Shown here in pieces: positions 19,994-28,685 of a DNA stretch of 64,000 bases (position 1 is its first letter; each line of letters begins with the position of its first letter). Source of the DNA: Aureimonas populi (lineage in GTDB: Bacteria > Pseudomonadota > Alphaproteobacteria > Rhizobiales > Rhizobiaceae). The notes under the pieces were generated by a model. That model was given only the letters and a program-made list of their open reading frames with translations, was not told the origin of the DNA and did no database searches. Both the position numbers and the translations under genes were made by a program. The stretch covers positions 558,001 through 622,000 of the forward strand of contig NZ_CP072611.1 of NCBI RefSeq assembly GCF_017815515.1. The letters run 5' to 3'.

Positions 19994-21331
19994 TCAGATC
20001 CGGGTGGAGGAGAACTCCGGATAGGCTTCCACGCCGACCTCGGAGCGGTCGAGGCCGAGCGCCTCTTCCTCCTCGGTCGGCCGCAGGCCGATCACCGCCT
20101 TGATGACGAACCAGGCGATGCCGGTCGCAACCACGGTGAAGGCGCCGACGGCGACGATACCGGTGATCTGCGAGCCGAAATTCGTGTCCGGGTTGGTGAA
20201 GGGAACGGCGAGCGTGCCCCAGATGCCGGCCACGAGATGGACGGGGATGGCGCCCACGACGTCGTCGATCTTCAGCTTGTCGAGCAGCGGCACGGTGAAG
20301 ACCACGAGCGCCGCGCCGATGCCGCCGATGACGGCCGCCGACAGGAAGGTCGGCGTCAGGGGCTCGGCGGTGATGGCGACGAGGCCGCCCAGCGCGCCGT
20401 TCAGCGCCATGGTGACGTCGACCTTCTTGTACAGGACCTGCATGAGGACCATGGACACGAGCACGCCGGCCGCGGCCGCCGTGTTGGTGTTGACGACCAC
20501 GCGCCCGACCGAGGCCGCGTCCTCCAGCGTGCCGAGGGCGAGCTGCGAGGCGCCGTTGAAGCCGAACCAGCCGAACCACAGGATGAAGGCGCCGAGCGTG
20601 GCCAGCGGGATGGAGGAACCCGGCATGGCGACGACGCGCCCGTCGGCCCCGTAGCGGCCCCGGCGCGCGCCGATGATGAGCGCGCCCGTGAGCGCCGCCC
20701 AGCCACCGACCGAATGGACGAGGGTGGAACCGGCGAAGTCGGAGAAGCCCGCTTCGGAGAGCCAGCCGCCGCCCCACTGCCAGGAGCCCGTGATGGGGTA
20801 GAAGACGCCGCACAGGATGGCGACGAAGAGCAGGAACGGCCAGATGCGCACGCGCTCGGCCACCGTGCCCGAGACGATCGAGGCGGCGGTGGCGCAGAAC
20901 ATCGACTGGTAGAAGAAGTCGGTGGCCAGCGAGTAGTCGCCCGTGTCGGAGGCCGGGTCGGGGAAGCTCATCAGCCCGAGCGAGCCGAACCAGCCGCCGT
21001 CCACCCCCGTGTACATGAGATTGTAGCCGATCACCCAGTACATCAGAACGCCCAGCGAATAGAGCGAGATGTTCTTCAGGCACTGCATGGAGACGTTCTT
21101 GGAGCGCACCAGCCCGGCCTCGAGCATGGTGAAGCCGGCCGCCATCCACATGACGAGGATGCCGCCGAGGAAGAAGAGCAGCGTGTTGAAGACGTAGAAG
21201 TTCACGTCGATCGCCGCCTCGGCCGCTTCCGGCGCGGCCTCGACCGCAGGTGCGGTTTCCTGGGCGAAGGCGGCCGTGGCGGCCAGCGCCGTCATCAGGC
21301 CGGTGGTGAGGAGAGTTCTTTTCAAACGCAT
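19994..21331 (-). CDS. amtB: Ammonium transporter, first copy
   Basis: A 445-residue Amt channel with a signal peptide (MRLKRTLLTTGLMTALAATAAFA). It has WMAAGFTMLEAGLVRSKNVSMQCLKN, DFAGSTLVHSVGGWAALTGALIIG, GAFILWFGWFGFNGASQL and GAIPVHLVAGIWGTLAVP. The VHLVAGIWG segment belongs to the same twin-His region as the neighbour's GIHGIGG. This and the sequence drift show two distinct Amt subtypes side by side. It follows its glnK by 14 nt and ends in a terminator. Confidence 0.96.
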   Translation of the reverse strand: MRLKRTLLTTGLMTALAATAAFAQETAPAVEAAPEAAEAAIDVNFYVFNTLLFFLGGILVMWMAAGFTMLEAGLVRSKNVSMQCLKNISLYSLGVLMYWVIGYNLMYTGVDGGWFGSLGLMSFPDPASDTGDYSLATDFFYQSMFCATAASIVSGTVAERVRIWPFLLFVAILCGVFYPITGSWQWGGGWLSEAGFSDFAGSTLVHSVGGWAALTGALIIGARRGRYGADGRVVAMPGSSIPLATLGAFILWFGWFGFNGASQLALGTLEDAASVGRVVVNTNTAAAAGVLVSMVLMQVLYKKVDVTMALNGALGGLVAITAEPLTPTFLSAAVIGGIGAALVVFTVPLLDKLKIDDVVGAIPVHLVAGIWGTLAVPFTNPDTNFGSQITGIVAVGAFTVVATGIAWFVIKAVIGLRPTEEEEALGLDRSEVGVEAYPEFSSTRI

Positions 21332-21345
21332 CGTGATGGGTCCCC

Positions 21346-21684
21346 CTACAGCGCGTTGACGTCGGTTTCGCCGGTGCGGATGCGCACGGCGCTATCGAGG
21401 CCGTAGACGAAGATCTTGCCGTCGCCGATCTGCCCCGTCTTGGCGGCGCTCGCAATGGCCTCCACGGCGCTGTCCACGATGTCGGCGGCCACGGCGACCT
21501 CGATCTTCAGCTTGGGCAGGAAGCTCACGGCATATTCGGTGCCGCGATAGATCTCGGTGTGCCCCTTCTGTCGCCCGTAACCCTTCACCTCCGTCACGGT
21601 CAGGCCCTGGATGCCGACGGCGGTGAGCGCTTCACGCACCTCGTCCAGCTTGAACGGCTTGATCACCGCCATCACGATTTTCAT
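21346..21684 (-). CDS. glnK: PII nitrogen-regulatory protein GlnK, first copy
   Basis: A 112-residue PII protein nearly identical to the other copy in its first 60 residues ([20 protein letters not shown] and the same T-loop with Tyr51) and differing near residue 70. The start is the ATG with GAGGTGG upstream; the GTG two codons earlier is not needed. A sigma-54-type promoter lies about 95 nt upstream, which fits NtrC-dependent expression under nitrogen limitation. Confidence 0.96.
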   Translation of the reverse strand: MKIVMAVIKPFKLDEVREALTAVGIQGLTVTEVKGYGRQKGHTEIYRGTEYAVSFLPKLKIEVAVAADIVDSAVEAIASAAKTGQIGDGKIFVYGLDSAVRIRTGETDVNAL

Positions 21685-21778
21685 GTCCACCTCGAATGTC
21701 GCAAAGGACCGGACGCCCCCTCTCGGCCGCCGGGTCGGTTGGAGCCGCCGGCGGGTCCGGCGACGTCGAAACTCAGGT

Positions 21779-21795
21779 AAACAAGAATTGTGCCA
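21779..21795 (-). promoter_or_regulatory. Sigma-54 (RpoN) promoter for glnK-amtB
   Basis: On the minus strand TGGCAC-AATTC-TTGTT matches the -24/-12 consensus TGGCACG-N4-TTGCW with correct GG-to-GT spacing and one change (C to T in the -12 element). It is placed 95 nt before the first glnK. I did not find a convincing NtrC-binding dyad further upstream. Confidence 0.65.
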
Positions 21796-21920
21796 ACCAC
21801 GGCCAGCGCCACGAAACGGCCCGAATTGCGCCGAGGAAGATGTTTCGTGCCTGCCAAGACCGCATCGAAGGGCCAGCGTCGCTAGGCAAATGACGAAATA
21901 TTATGCTTTCGGCCCATAAT

Positions 21921-22793
21921 TTAGGCGCTTGCCGCCCGGCGCGGTCGGATGAGCCCCTCCTGCGCCACCGAGGCCACCAGCGCGCCGTCGAGCGAAAAGA
22001 GCGCTCCGCGCGTCAGCCCGCGCCCGCCGGAGGAGGAGGGGCTGTCCTGCGTGTAGAGGTGCCACTCGCCCACGCGCACCGGGCGGTGGAACCACATGGC
22101 ATGGTCGAGGCTGGCGGCCTGGATGCGCGCGTCGAACACCGACAGGCCATGGGCGAAGAGCGAGGTGTCGAGCAGCGTCATGTCGGAGAGATAGGCCAGG
22201 ATCGCCGCGTTCAGGGCCGGATCGTCGCCCACCTCGCCCACGGCCCGCACCCACACGTCCTGGCGCGGCGCCAGCTTCTTCTGCGTCAGATAATGGTCGA
22301 ACGAGACCGGCCGGAACTCGATGGGGCGGGGCCGCTCCCAGTAGCGGCGCACCGGCTCGGGTGCCTCGGAAAGGATCCGCTCGTTCAGCGCCGCGCCGTG
22401 CGGCAGTTCGTCCGGGCGCGGCACGTCCGGCATGGAGACTTGGTGGTCCAGCCCTTCCTCGTGCTTCTGGAACGAGGCGGAGAGGGTGAAGATCGCCTCG
22501 CCGTGCTGGATGGCGATGACGATGCGGGTGGTGAAGGAGCCGCCGTCGCGGATGCGCTTGACCTCGTAGACCACCGGGACCTTGGGGTCGCCGGGGCGCA
22601 TGAAATAACCGTGCAGCGAGTGGACCGGGCGCTCGGCCGGCACGGTGCGCTGCGCGGCGACGAGCGCCTGGGCGATGACCTGGCCGCCGAAGATGCGCTG
22701 CCAGCCGCTGCGCGGGCTGGTGCCGCGATAGAGGTTCTCCTCCACCTTCTCCAGGTCGAGGGTGCGGATCAGCCCGTCCACCGTCCCGTTCAT
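21921..22793 (-). CDS. tesB: Acyl-CoA thioesterase II
   Basis: The 290-residue product is a double hot-dog TesB: LYRGTSPRSGWQRIFGGQVIAQAL, VHSLHGYFMRPGDPKVPVVYEV, SFDHYL, YLSDMTLLDTSLFAHGLSVF (catalytic Asp of the C-terminal half) and ASLDHAMWFHRPVRVGEWHLY. It hydrolyses medium to long acyl-CoA. Divergent from the ubiH-like gene with about 140 nt between starts. Confidence 0.95.
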   Translation of the reverse strand: MNGTVDGLIRTLDLEKVEENLYRGTSPRSGWQRIFGGQVIAQALVAAQRTVPAERPVHSLHGYFMRPGDPKVPVVYEVKRIRDGGSFTTRIVIAIQHGEAIFTLSASFQKHEEGLDHQVSMPDVPRPDELPHGAALNERILSEAPEPVRRYWERPRPIEFRPVSFDHYLTQKKLAPRQDVWVRAVGEVGDDPALNAAILAYLSDMTLLDTSLFAHGLSVFDARIQAASLDHAMWFHRPVRVGEWHLYTQDSPSSSGGRGLTRGALFSLDGALVASVAQEGLIRPRRAASA

Positions 22794-22933
22794 CGCCGTC
22801 TCCCGTCCCGTGCCGCCCGGCCGCCCTTATGGGGCATTCGCGCCCCCTCGCAAACAGCCCGCGATTGCCGCGGGGCCCTCGCGGCCTTAAGTCAGCGCCT
22901 TGAAGCAGGCTTCTGGGCGAAGGAAAGACGATC

Positions 22934-24175
22934 ATGGACAAGGCGGGCGAGCCGGGCGGCGAGCGCTTCGACATCGTGGTCGCGGGCGCGGGCTATGTGG
23001 GGCTGACCGTCGCGGTCGCCATCCGCCAGGCCGCGCCGAACCTTTCGGTCCTTCTGGTGGACGGCGCGCCGGCCGACGCGTGGCGGCGCGACACGCGCGC
23101 CTCGGCGCTGGCCGCGGCGGCGGTGCGCATGTTGCGCGAGTTGGGCGTCTGGGAGGCGATCCGGCACGAGGCGCAGGCGATCGGCGAGATGATCGTCACC
23201 GACTCGCGCACCGCCGATCCCGTGCGCCCGGTCTTCCTCACCTTCGGCGGGGAGGCGAGCGCCGGCGAGCCCTTCGCCCACATGATGCCGAATGTCGAGC
23301 TGAACGGCGCGCTGCGCCAGCGGGCCGAGGCGCTGGGCGTCTCGCTGCGCTCGGGCGCGCCCGTCACCGGCCTCTCGCACGAGCCCGCCGGCATCGCGGT
23401 GGAGCTCGGCGGGGCGGGGCGCGTCCGGGCGCGGCTTCTGATCGCCTGCGACGGCGTGAAGTCGAAGATCCGCGACATGGCCGGCATCCGCACCATCCAC
23501 ACCGACTACGGCCAGTCGGGCATCGTGGCCACGGTGCGGCACGAGCGCCCGCACGGGGGCCGCGCCGAGGAGCACTTCCTGCCCGCCGGCCCCTTCGCCA
23601 TCCTGCCGCTGAAGGGCAACCGCTCCTCGCTGGTCTGGACCGAGTCGACGCGCGAGGCGGAGCGGCTGATCGCCGCGGACGATATGATCTTCGAGATGGA
23701 GCTGGAGCAGCGCTTCGGCTTCAAGCTCGGCGCGCTGACCGTGGAGGGCGAGCGCCGCGCCTTCCCGCTCGGCCTGACGCTGGCGCGCGATTTCGTGCGG
23801 CCCCGCATCGCGCTGGCGGGCGATGCGGCCCACGGCATCCACCCCATCGCGGGCCAGGGCCTCAATCTCGGCTTCAAGGACGTGGCCGCCCTGGCCGAGA
23901 CGGTGGTGGAGGCCGCGCGCCTGGGCCTCGACATCGGCGCGCTCGACACGCTCCAGCGCTACGAGCGCTGGAGGCGCTTCGATACGGTGCAGATGGGCGT
24001 CACCACCGATCTGTTGAACCGCCTCTTCTCCAACGACAACGCGCTTCTGCGCCAGGTCCGCTCCTTCGGCCTGAGCCTCGTGGACCGCGCCCCCTTCGCC
24101 AAGCGCTGGTTCATCGAGGAGGCGGCGGGCCTGTCCGGCCCCTCCCCGCGCCTCCTGAAAGGCGAGCCCATCTGA
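22934..24175 (+). CDS. UbiH/UbiF-family FAD-dependent monooxygenase
   Basis: A 413-residue class A flavoprotein: FDIVVAGAGYVGLTVAVAI (GxGxxG), the LLIACDGVKSKIRD (DG) motif and IALAGDAAHGIHPIAGQGLNLGFKD (GD motif with the Ubi-type PxxGQGLN). It probably hydroxylates a ring position in ubiquinone synthesis (UbiH, UbiF, UbiL group). Which position cannot be told by eye, since alphaproteobacterial members vary in regioselectivity. Single gene, with no obvious operon partner. Confidence 0.9.
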   Translation: MDKAGEPGGERFDIVVAGAGYVGLTVAVAIRQAAPNLSVLLVDGAPADAWRRDTRASALAAAAVRMLRELGVWEAIRHEAQAIGEMIVTDSRTADPVRPVFLTFGGEASAGEPFAHMMPNVELNGALRQRAEALGVSLRSGAPVTGLSHEPAGIAVELGGAGRVRARLLIACDGVKSKIRDMAGIRTIHTDYGQSGIVATVRHERPHGGRAEEHFLPAGPFAILPLKGNRSSLVWTESTREAERLIAADDMIFEMELEQRFGFKLGALTVEGERRAFPLGLTLARDFVRPRIALAGDAAHGIHPIAGQGLNLGFKDVAALAETVVEAARLGLDIGALDTLQRYERWRRFDTVQMGVTTDLLNRLFSNDNALLRQVRSFGLSLVDRAPFAKRWFIEEAAGLSGPSPRLLKGEPI

Positions 24176-24351
24176 GGCATCTTTCTACTTAAACGATAGA
24201 TTTTAAAGAGAGAAATCCGTTTCCCCCCAAAGCTGCGGATTGGAAAGTTCATCGCCGCGCGGCGCCCGATCTTGCCCTATCTAGAACCTTACCAAACTTT
24301 TCCGCCGCCGTTACAAGGGACGGCGGGAACGGCTGTTGGAAAGGGTCAGGC

Positions 24352-24684
24352 ATGGCGGAATCGAAACTGGCCGCGCGCGGCAAGGGGCCGAAGCTGCCCG
24401 TCATCCTGTCGGCGAACGACCTCCTCGGCGGGCTTGTCGTCTTTCTAGGCGAAGGAGGCTGGACCGAGAACCCGGCCGAAGCGCTCGTGGCCGAGGACGA
24501 GGCCACGGCGGAGCGCTTCCTGGAACGCGGGCAGGCGGAGTTTCGCGCCAACCGCGTGGTCGATCCCTATCTCGTGGAGGTTTCGCTGGAGGGAGGGCGC
24601 CCGGTGGCGCGCCATTTCCGCGAGGCGATCCGCCTGAAGGGGCCCACCATCCACCCGGACATGGGCAAGCAGGCCGAGTTCTGA
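24352..24684 (+). CDS. DUF2849 protein preceding cysI
   Basis: A 110-residue basic protein: GPKLPVILSANDLLGGLVVFLGEGGWTENPAEALVA and VDPYLVEVSLEGGRPVARHFREAIRLKGPTIHPDM. DUF2849 genes stand before cysI in many Alphaproteobacteria. The domain may serve sulfite reductase assembly or electron supply, but no function is established. It is 47 nt from cysI and likely heads the sulfate operon. Upstream about 170 nt hold an AT-rich stretch suited to a promoter and a CCGCCGT/ACGGCGG hairpin. Confidence 0.9.
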   Translation: MAESKLAARGKGPKLPVILSANDLLGGLVVFLGEGGWTENPAEALVAEDEATAERFLERGQAEFRANRVVDPYLVEVSLEGGRPVARHFREAIRLKGPTIHPDMGKQAEF

Positions 24685-24731
24685 CACGTGCGGGGCGGGC
24701 GCTCGCCGCCGGCCGGAAAAGGATGCACCGA

Positions 24732-26405
24732 ATGTACCGTTACGACGAGTTCGACGAGCGCTTCGTGCGCGAGCGGGTCGCCCAGTTCGCCAGCCAGGTG
24801 GCACGGCGTCTCGACGGCTCCCTGTCGGACGACGAGTTCAAGCCGCTGCGGCTCAAGAACGGCCTCTATCTCCAGCTTCACGCCTACATGCTGCGCGTGG
24901 CCGTGCCCTACGGCACGCTCAATTCCCGTCAGCTCCGCCAGCTCGCCCATATCGCGGAGGTCTACGACAAGGGCTACGCGCATTTCACCACGCGCCAGAA
25001 CCTCCAGTTCAACTGGCCGAAGCTGAAGGACGTGCCGGAGATCCTCGGCCTTCTGGCCGATGTCGAGATGCACTGCATCCAGACGAGCGGAAACTGCATC
25101 CGCAATGTCACGGCCGACCAGTTCGCCGGCGTCGCCGCCGACGAGGTGGAGGACCCGCGCCCCACTGCCGAGCTGATCCGGCAATGGTCGAGCCTGCATC
25201 CCGAGTTCTCCTGGCTGCCGCGCAAGTTCAAGATCGCCGTGACCGGCGCCGAGCACGACCGCGCGGCCATCAAGGTGCACGATATCGGCCTGCGCGTGCT
25301 GCGCCATGGCGAGACGGGCGAGATCGGCTACGAGGTGATCGTGGGCGGCGGGCTGGGGCGCACCCCCTTCATCGGCAAGGTGATCCGCGACTTCCTGCCC
25401 AGGGACGAGCTGCTCGCCTATCTGGAAGCGGTGATGCGCGTCTACAATGCCGAGGGGCGGCGCGACAACAAGTACAAGGCGCGCGTCAAGATCCTGGTGC
25501 ACGAGATCGGCACGGAGGAGTTCAAGGCCCGCGTCGAGGCGGAATATGCCCGGCTCGACGGGCCGAGCGTGAACGCGCCGGCGCAGGAGGTGGAGCGGAT
25601 CGCGGCCTATTTCGCCCCGCCCGCCTACGAGACGCTGCCGGCCCGCTCCGCCGTGCTCGAGGCCGCGCGCGCGGCCGACCCGGAATTCGACCGCTTCGTG
25701 CGGCAGAACGGCTTTGCCCACCGCCAGCCCGGCTATATCGCCTTGACGGTGTCGCTCAAGCCCATCGGCGGCGTTCCGGGCGACATGTCGCATGACGAGA
25801 TGCGCGCCTTCGCCGACATCGCCGAGCGCTATTCCTTCGACGAGCTTCGCGTCACCCATTCGCAGAACCTCGTCCTGCCGCATCTGCGCCAGGACGACCT
25901 TCCGGCGGTGTACGAGGCGCTCAAGGCCGCCGGGCTGCATACGCCCAATGCCGGCCTCGTCACCGACATCATCGCCTGCCCCGGCCTCGATTACTGCGCG
26001 CTCGCCACGGCCCGCTCCATCCCCATCGCGCAGGAGATCGCCACGACCTTCGCCTCGCCGGAGCGCCAGCGCGAGGTGGGCCCGTTGCAGATCAAGATTT
26101 CGGGCTGCATCAACGCCTGCGGCCATCACCATGTCGGCCATATCGGCATTCTGGGCCTGGAAAAGTCCGGCAAGGAGAACTACCAGATCACGCTGGGAGG
26201 CGACGCCTCGCAGGACGCCGCGCTCGGCGAGCGGCTGGGGCCGGGCATCGACGGCGACCAGGTTCCGGGCGCCATCGAGGCGATCGTCGCGACCTATATG
26301 AAGGAGCGCCGCGAGGGCGAGGAATTCATCGCCACGGTGAAGCGCGCGGGCCTGGAGCCCTTCAAGCAGGACTTCCAGCGCTTCGTGGCGGGAGAGGCTG
26401 CATGA
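24732..26405 (+). CDS. cysI: Assimilatory sulfite reductase, hemoprotein subunit
   Basis: A 557-residue sulfite/nitrite reductase-type enzyme with the duplicated ferredoxin-like plus siroheme domains. GHFTTRQNLQFNWPKL-like and QTSGNCIRNVTADQFAG precede the 4Fe-4S/siroheme Cys set CPGLDYC...SGCINACGHHHVG (C-x5-C and C-x3-C) near residues 415-465. It reduces sulfite to sulfide by six electrons. No CysJ flavoprotein is near, so ferredoxin or an unlinked reductase probably donates electrons. Two ATGs three codons apart are possible; MYRYDEFDERF is the usual family start. Confidence 0.95.
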   Translation: MYRYDEFDERFVRERVAQFASQVARRLDGSLSDDEFKPLRLKNGLYLQLHAYMLRVAVPYGTLNSRQLRQLAHIAEVYDKGYAHFTTRQNLQFNWPKLKDVPEILGLLADVEMHCIQTSGNCIRNVTADQFAGVAADEVEDPRPTAELIRQWSSLHPEFSWLPRKFKIAVTGAEHDRAAIKVHDIGLRVLRHGETGEIGYEVIVGGGLGRTPFIGKVIRDFLPRDELLAYLEAVMRVYNAEGRRDNKYKARVKILVHEIGTEEFKARVEAEYARLDGPSVNAPAQEVERIAAYFAPPAYETLPARSAVLEAARAADPEFDRFVRQNGFAHRQPGYIALTVSLKPIGGVPGDMSHDEMRAFADIAERYSFDELRVTHSQNLVLPHLRQDDLPAVYEALKAAGLHTPNAGLVTDIIACPGLDYCALATARSIPIAQEIATTFASPERQREVGPLQIKISGCINACGHHHVGHIGILGLEKSGKENYQITLGGDASQDAALGERLGPGIDGDQVPGAIEAIVATYMKERREGEEFIATVKRAGLEPFKQDFQRFVAGEAA

Positions 26406-26911
26406 GCCTTCTCCTGAACGCGTCCGGCGCGGCCGAGAACGAATACACGCCGGTGGAGGCCGTGGAGGATCTGTCGCTGGCCAGCGGCCCGGTTCTGGTG
26501 CCCCTGACGGTGATCGACGCCGCGCTCGCCGACCGGCGCAACGAGCGGCTCGGCCTGTCCCTGCCCAACGACGTGCCGGTGAGCGCGGCCGAGCCCTATA
26601 TCGGCCAGGTCGATCTCATCGCCATCGCCTTTCCCGGCTTCTCGGACGGGCGCGGCCTGTCGCTGGCCAGGCGCCTTCGCCGCGCCGGTTTTTCCGGCAC
26701 GCTGCGCGCCCGGGGCCCCCTCATCGCGGACCAGTTCCCCGAGGCGCTGGCCTGCGGCTTCGACGAGGTGGAGCTGCCCGAGGAGTCGGCCGCCCGCCAG
26801 CCGGTGGAGCAATGGCTGGAGGCCAGGGATTCCATCACCGCCCATTATCAGTCCGGCTATGGCGAGGAGCGCTCCATCCTGCGCCAGCGCCTCGACGCCC
26901 GGAAGAGCTGA
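26402..26911 (+). CDS. DUF934 protein of the sulfate-assimilation operon
   Basis: A 169-residue protein with GPVLVPLTVIDAALADRRNERLGLSLPNDVPV, IDLIAIAFPGFSDGRGLSLARRLR-like and GTLRARGPLIADQFPEALACGFDEVELPEE, the DUF934 signature. It overlaps the cysI stop by 4 nt and precedes cysH by 12 nt. DUF934 is found almost only beside cysI and cysH; a role in sulfite reductase function is inferred, not known. Confidence 0.92.
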   Translation: MSLLLNASGAAENEYTPVEAVEDLSLASGPVLVPLTVIDAALADRRNERLGLSLPNDVPVSAAEPYIGQVDLIAIAFPGFSDGRGLSLARRLRRAGFSGTLRARGPLIADQFPEALACGFDEVELPEESAARQPVEQWLEARDSITAHYQSGYGEERSILRQRLDARKS

Positions 26912-26923
26912 GAGGCAACCCGC

Positions 26924-27721
26924 ATGTCCGACGCGCGAGAAGAGCTGGCCGCCGAGCTGAACGCCGCCTTCGCCCGCCTGACCCCGGCCGAGCGGCTGGC
27001 GGCCATGGTGGAGCGCGTCGCCGCGCCCGTGGTCTTCACCACGAGCCTGGGAATCGAGGACCAGATGCTCACGCATCTGATCTTCAAGGCGGGCCTGCCG
27101 ATCAAGGTGGTGACGCTCGACACGGGCCGTCTGTTTCCCGAGGCCTACGCGCTCTGGCGGCAGACCGAGGAGAGATACGGCCGGCGCATCAAGGCGAAAT
27201 ATCCGAACGCCGAGGCGCTGGAGGAGCTGGTGGACGACCAGGGCATCGACGGCTTCTACTTCGCCCCCGAATTCCGCAAGGCCTGCTGCGGCGTGCGCAA
27301 GGTGGAGCCGCTGGGCCGCGCCCTGAAGGGCGCCGGCGGCTGGATCACCGGGCTGCGCCGCGACCAGTCGGCCAATCGCGAGACGCTGGACTTCGTCTCC
27401 TTCGACGCGGCGCGCGGACTGCTGAAGGCCAACCCGCTCTTCGACTGGACGCGCGAGGACATCCGCCTCTTCACGCTCGACAACGCGGTGCCGGTCAACC
27501 CGCTCCACGAACGCGGCTTCCTCTCCATCGGCTGCGCCCCCTGCACCCGCGCCCTCAAGCCCGGCGAGCCCGAGCGCGCCGGGCGCTGGTGGTGGGAGGA
27601 GGAGACGCGAAAGGAATGCGGACTGCATGTCGACGACGCCGGCCGGCTGGCCCGCACGCACGACGGCCGCCCCGCGCATGGCGACGCCGCTTTCGAGGCC
27701 ATCCCGCCCCGCGCGCCCTGA
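26924..27721 (+). CDS. cysH: Adenylyl-sulfate (APS) reductase, thioredoxin-dependent
   Basis: A 265-residue PP-loop enzyme: VVFTTSLGIEDQMLTHLIF, VVTLDTGRLFPEAYALW, KACCGVRKVEPLGRAL and LSIGCAPCTRALKPGE. The CC...CxxC set ligates a 4Fe-4S cluster, which marks it as an APS rather than PAPS reductase. It reduces APS to sulfite with thioredoxin. The absence of a CysC kinase domain nearby fits this PAPS-independent route. Confidence 0.95.
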   Translation: MSDAREELAAELNAAFARLTPAERLAAMVERVAAPVVFTTSLGIEDQMLTHLIFKAGLPIKVVTLDTGRLFPEAYALWRQTEERYGRRIKAKYPNAEALEELVDDQGIDGFYFAPEFRKACCGVRKVEPLGRALKGAGGWITGLRRDQSANRETLDFVSFDAARGLLKANPLFDWTREDIRLFTLDNAVPVNPLHERGFLSIGCAPCTRALKPGEPERAGRWWWEEETRKECGLHVDDAGRLARTHDGRPAHGDAAFEAIPPRAP

Positions 27722-27732
27722 TGTTCTTCTTT

Positions 27733-27748
27733 TGTTTCACGTGAAACA
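27733..27748. promoter_or_regulatory. parS: parS centromere site (ParB-binding)
   Basis: The 16-bp sequence TGTTTCACGTGAAACA is a perfect palindrome and equals the widely conserved chromosomal parS consensus. It lies in the 61-nt gap between cysH and cysD, so it does not disturb a coding region. ParB loading here would mark the origin-proximal domain. I see no second parS or parAB in the window. Confidence 0.85.
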
Positions 27749-27782
27749 GGCGTGAGACGCCGCTTTCGGCAAGGCACCCCCC

Positions 27783-28685
27783 ATGAAACCGATGACCCAT
27801 CTGCAGCGGCTCGAGGCCGAGTCGATCTTCATCATCCGCGAGGTGGCGGCCACGGCCGAGAACCCGGTGATGCTCTATTCGATCGGCAAGGATTCGGCCG
27901 TCATGCTGCATCTGGCCATGAAGGCCTTCGCCCCCGGCAAGCCGCCCTTCCCGCTCCTGCATGTGGACACGACCTGGAAGTTCCGCGAGATGATCGAGTT
28001 CCGGGACCGGCGGGCGAAGGAGCTGGGGCTCGACCTCATCGTCCACATCAACGAGGACGGGGTTCGGGCCGGGGTCAATCCCTTCGCCTCCGGCTCGCGC
28101 CTGCATACCGACGTGATGAAGACCGAGGGACTGAAGCAGGCGCTCGAGAAATACAGGTTCGACGCCGCCTTCGGCGGAGCGCGCCGCGACGAGGAGAAGA
28201 GCCGCGCCAAGGAGCGCGTCTTCTCCCTGCGCTCGGCCGAGCACCGCTGGGAGCCCAAGAACCAGCGGCCGGAGCCCTGGCGCCTGTTCAACACCCGCAA
28301 GCGGCAGGGCGAGAGCTTCCGCGTCTTCCCGCTCTCCAACTGGACGGAAAGCGATGTCTGGGACTACGTGGCACTGGAGAACATCCCCGTCGTGCCGCTG
28401 TATTTCGCGCGGAAGCGGCCCGTGGTGAAGCGTGACGGAATGCTCATCATGCGCGACGACGAGCGCATGGAACTGCGGCCCGGCGAGAGCGTGGAGGAGA
28501 TGGAGGTCCGCTTCCGGACCCTCGGCTGCTACCCGCTGACGGGCGCGGTGCGCTCGCAGGCCCGCGACCTTCCCGGCATCATCTCCGAGATGCGCTCCTC
28601 CCGCTCCTCGGAGCGCGAGGGGCGGCTGATCGACAGGGACGGCGGTGCCTCCATGGAAGAAAAGAAGCAGGAAGGGTATTTCTAG
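27783..28685 (+). CDS. cysD: Sulfate adenylyltransferase subunit 2
   Basis: The 300-residue PP-loop subunit has [21 protein letters not shown] (SxGKDS loop), [37 protein letters not shown] and [21 protein letters not shown]. With CysN it makes APS from sulfate and ATP. The first ATG gives [15 protein letters not shown]; a second ATG three codons on is also plausible. The start is 34 nt past the parS site and the stop abuts cysN. Confidence 0.95.
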   Translation: MKPMTHLQRLEAESIFIIREVAATAENPVMLYSIGKDSAVMLHLAMKAFAPGKPPFPLLHVDTTWKFREMIEFRDRRAKELGLDLIVHINEDGVRAGVNPFASGSRLHTDVMKTEGLKQALEKYRFDAAFGGARRDEEKSRAKERVFSLRSAEHRWEPKNQRPEPWRLFNTRKRQGESFRVFPLSNWTESDVWDYVALENIPVVPLYFARKRPVVKRDGMLIMRDDERMELRPGESVEEMEVRFRTLGCYPLTGAVRSQARDLPGIISEMRSSRSSEREGRLIDRDGGASMEEKKQEGYF

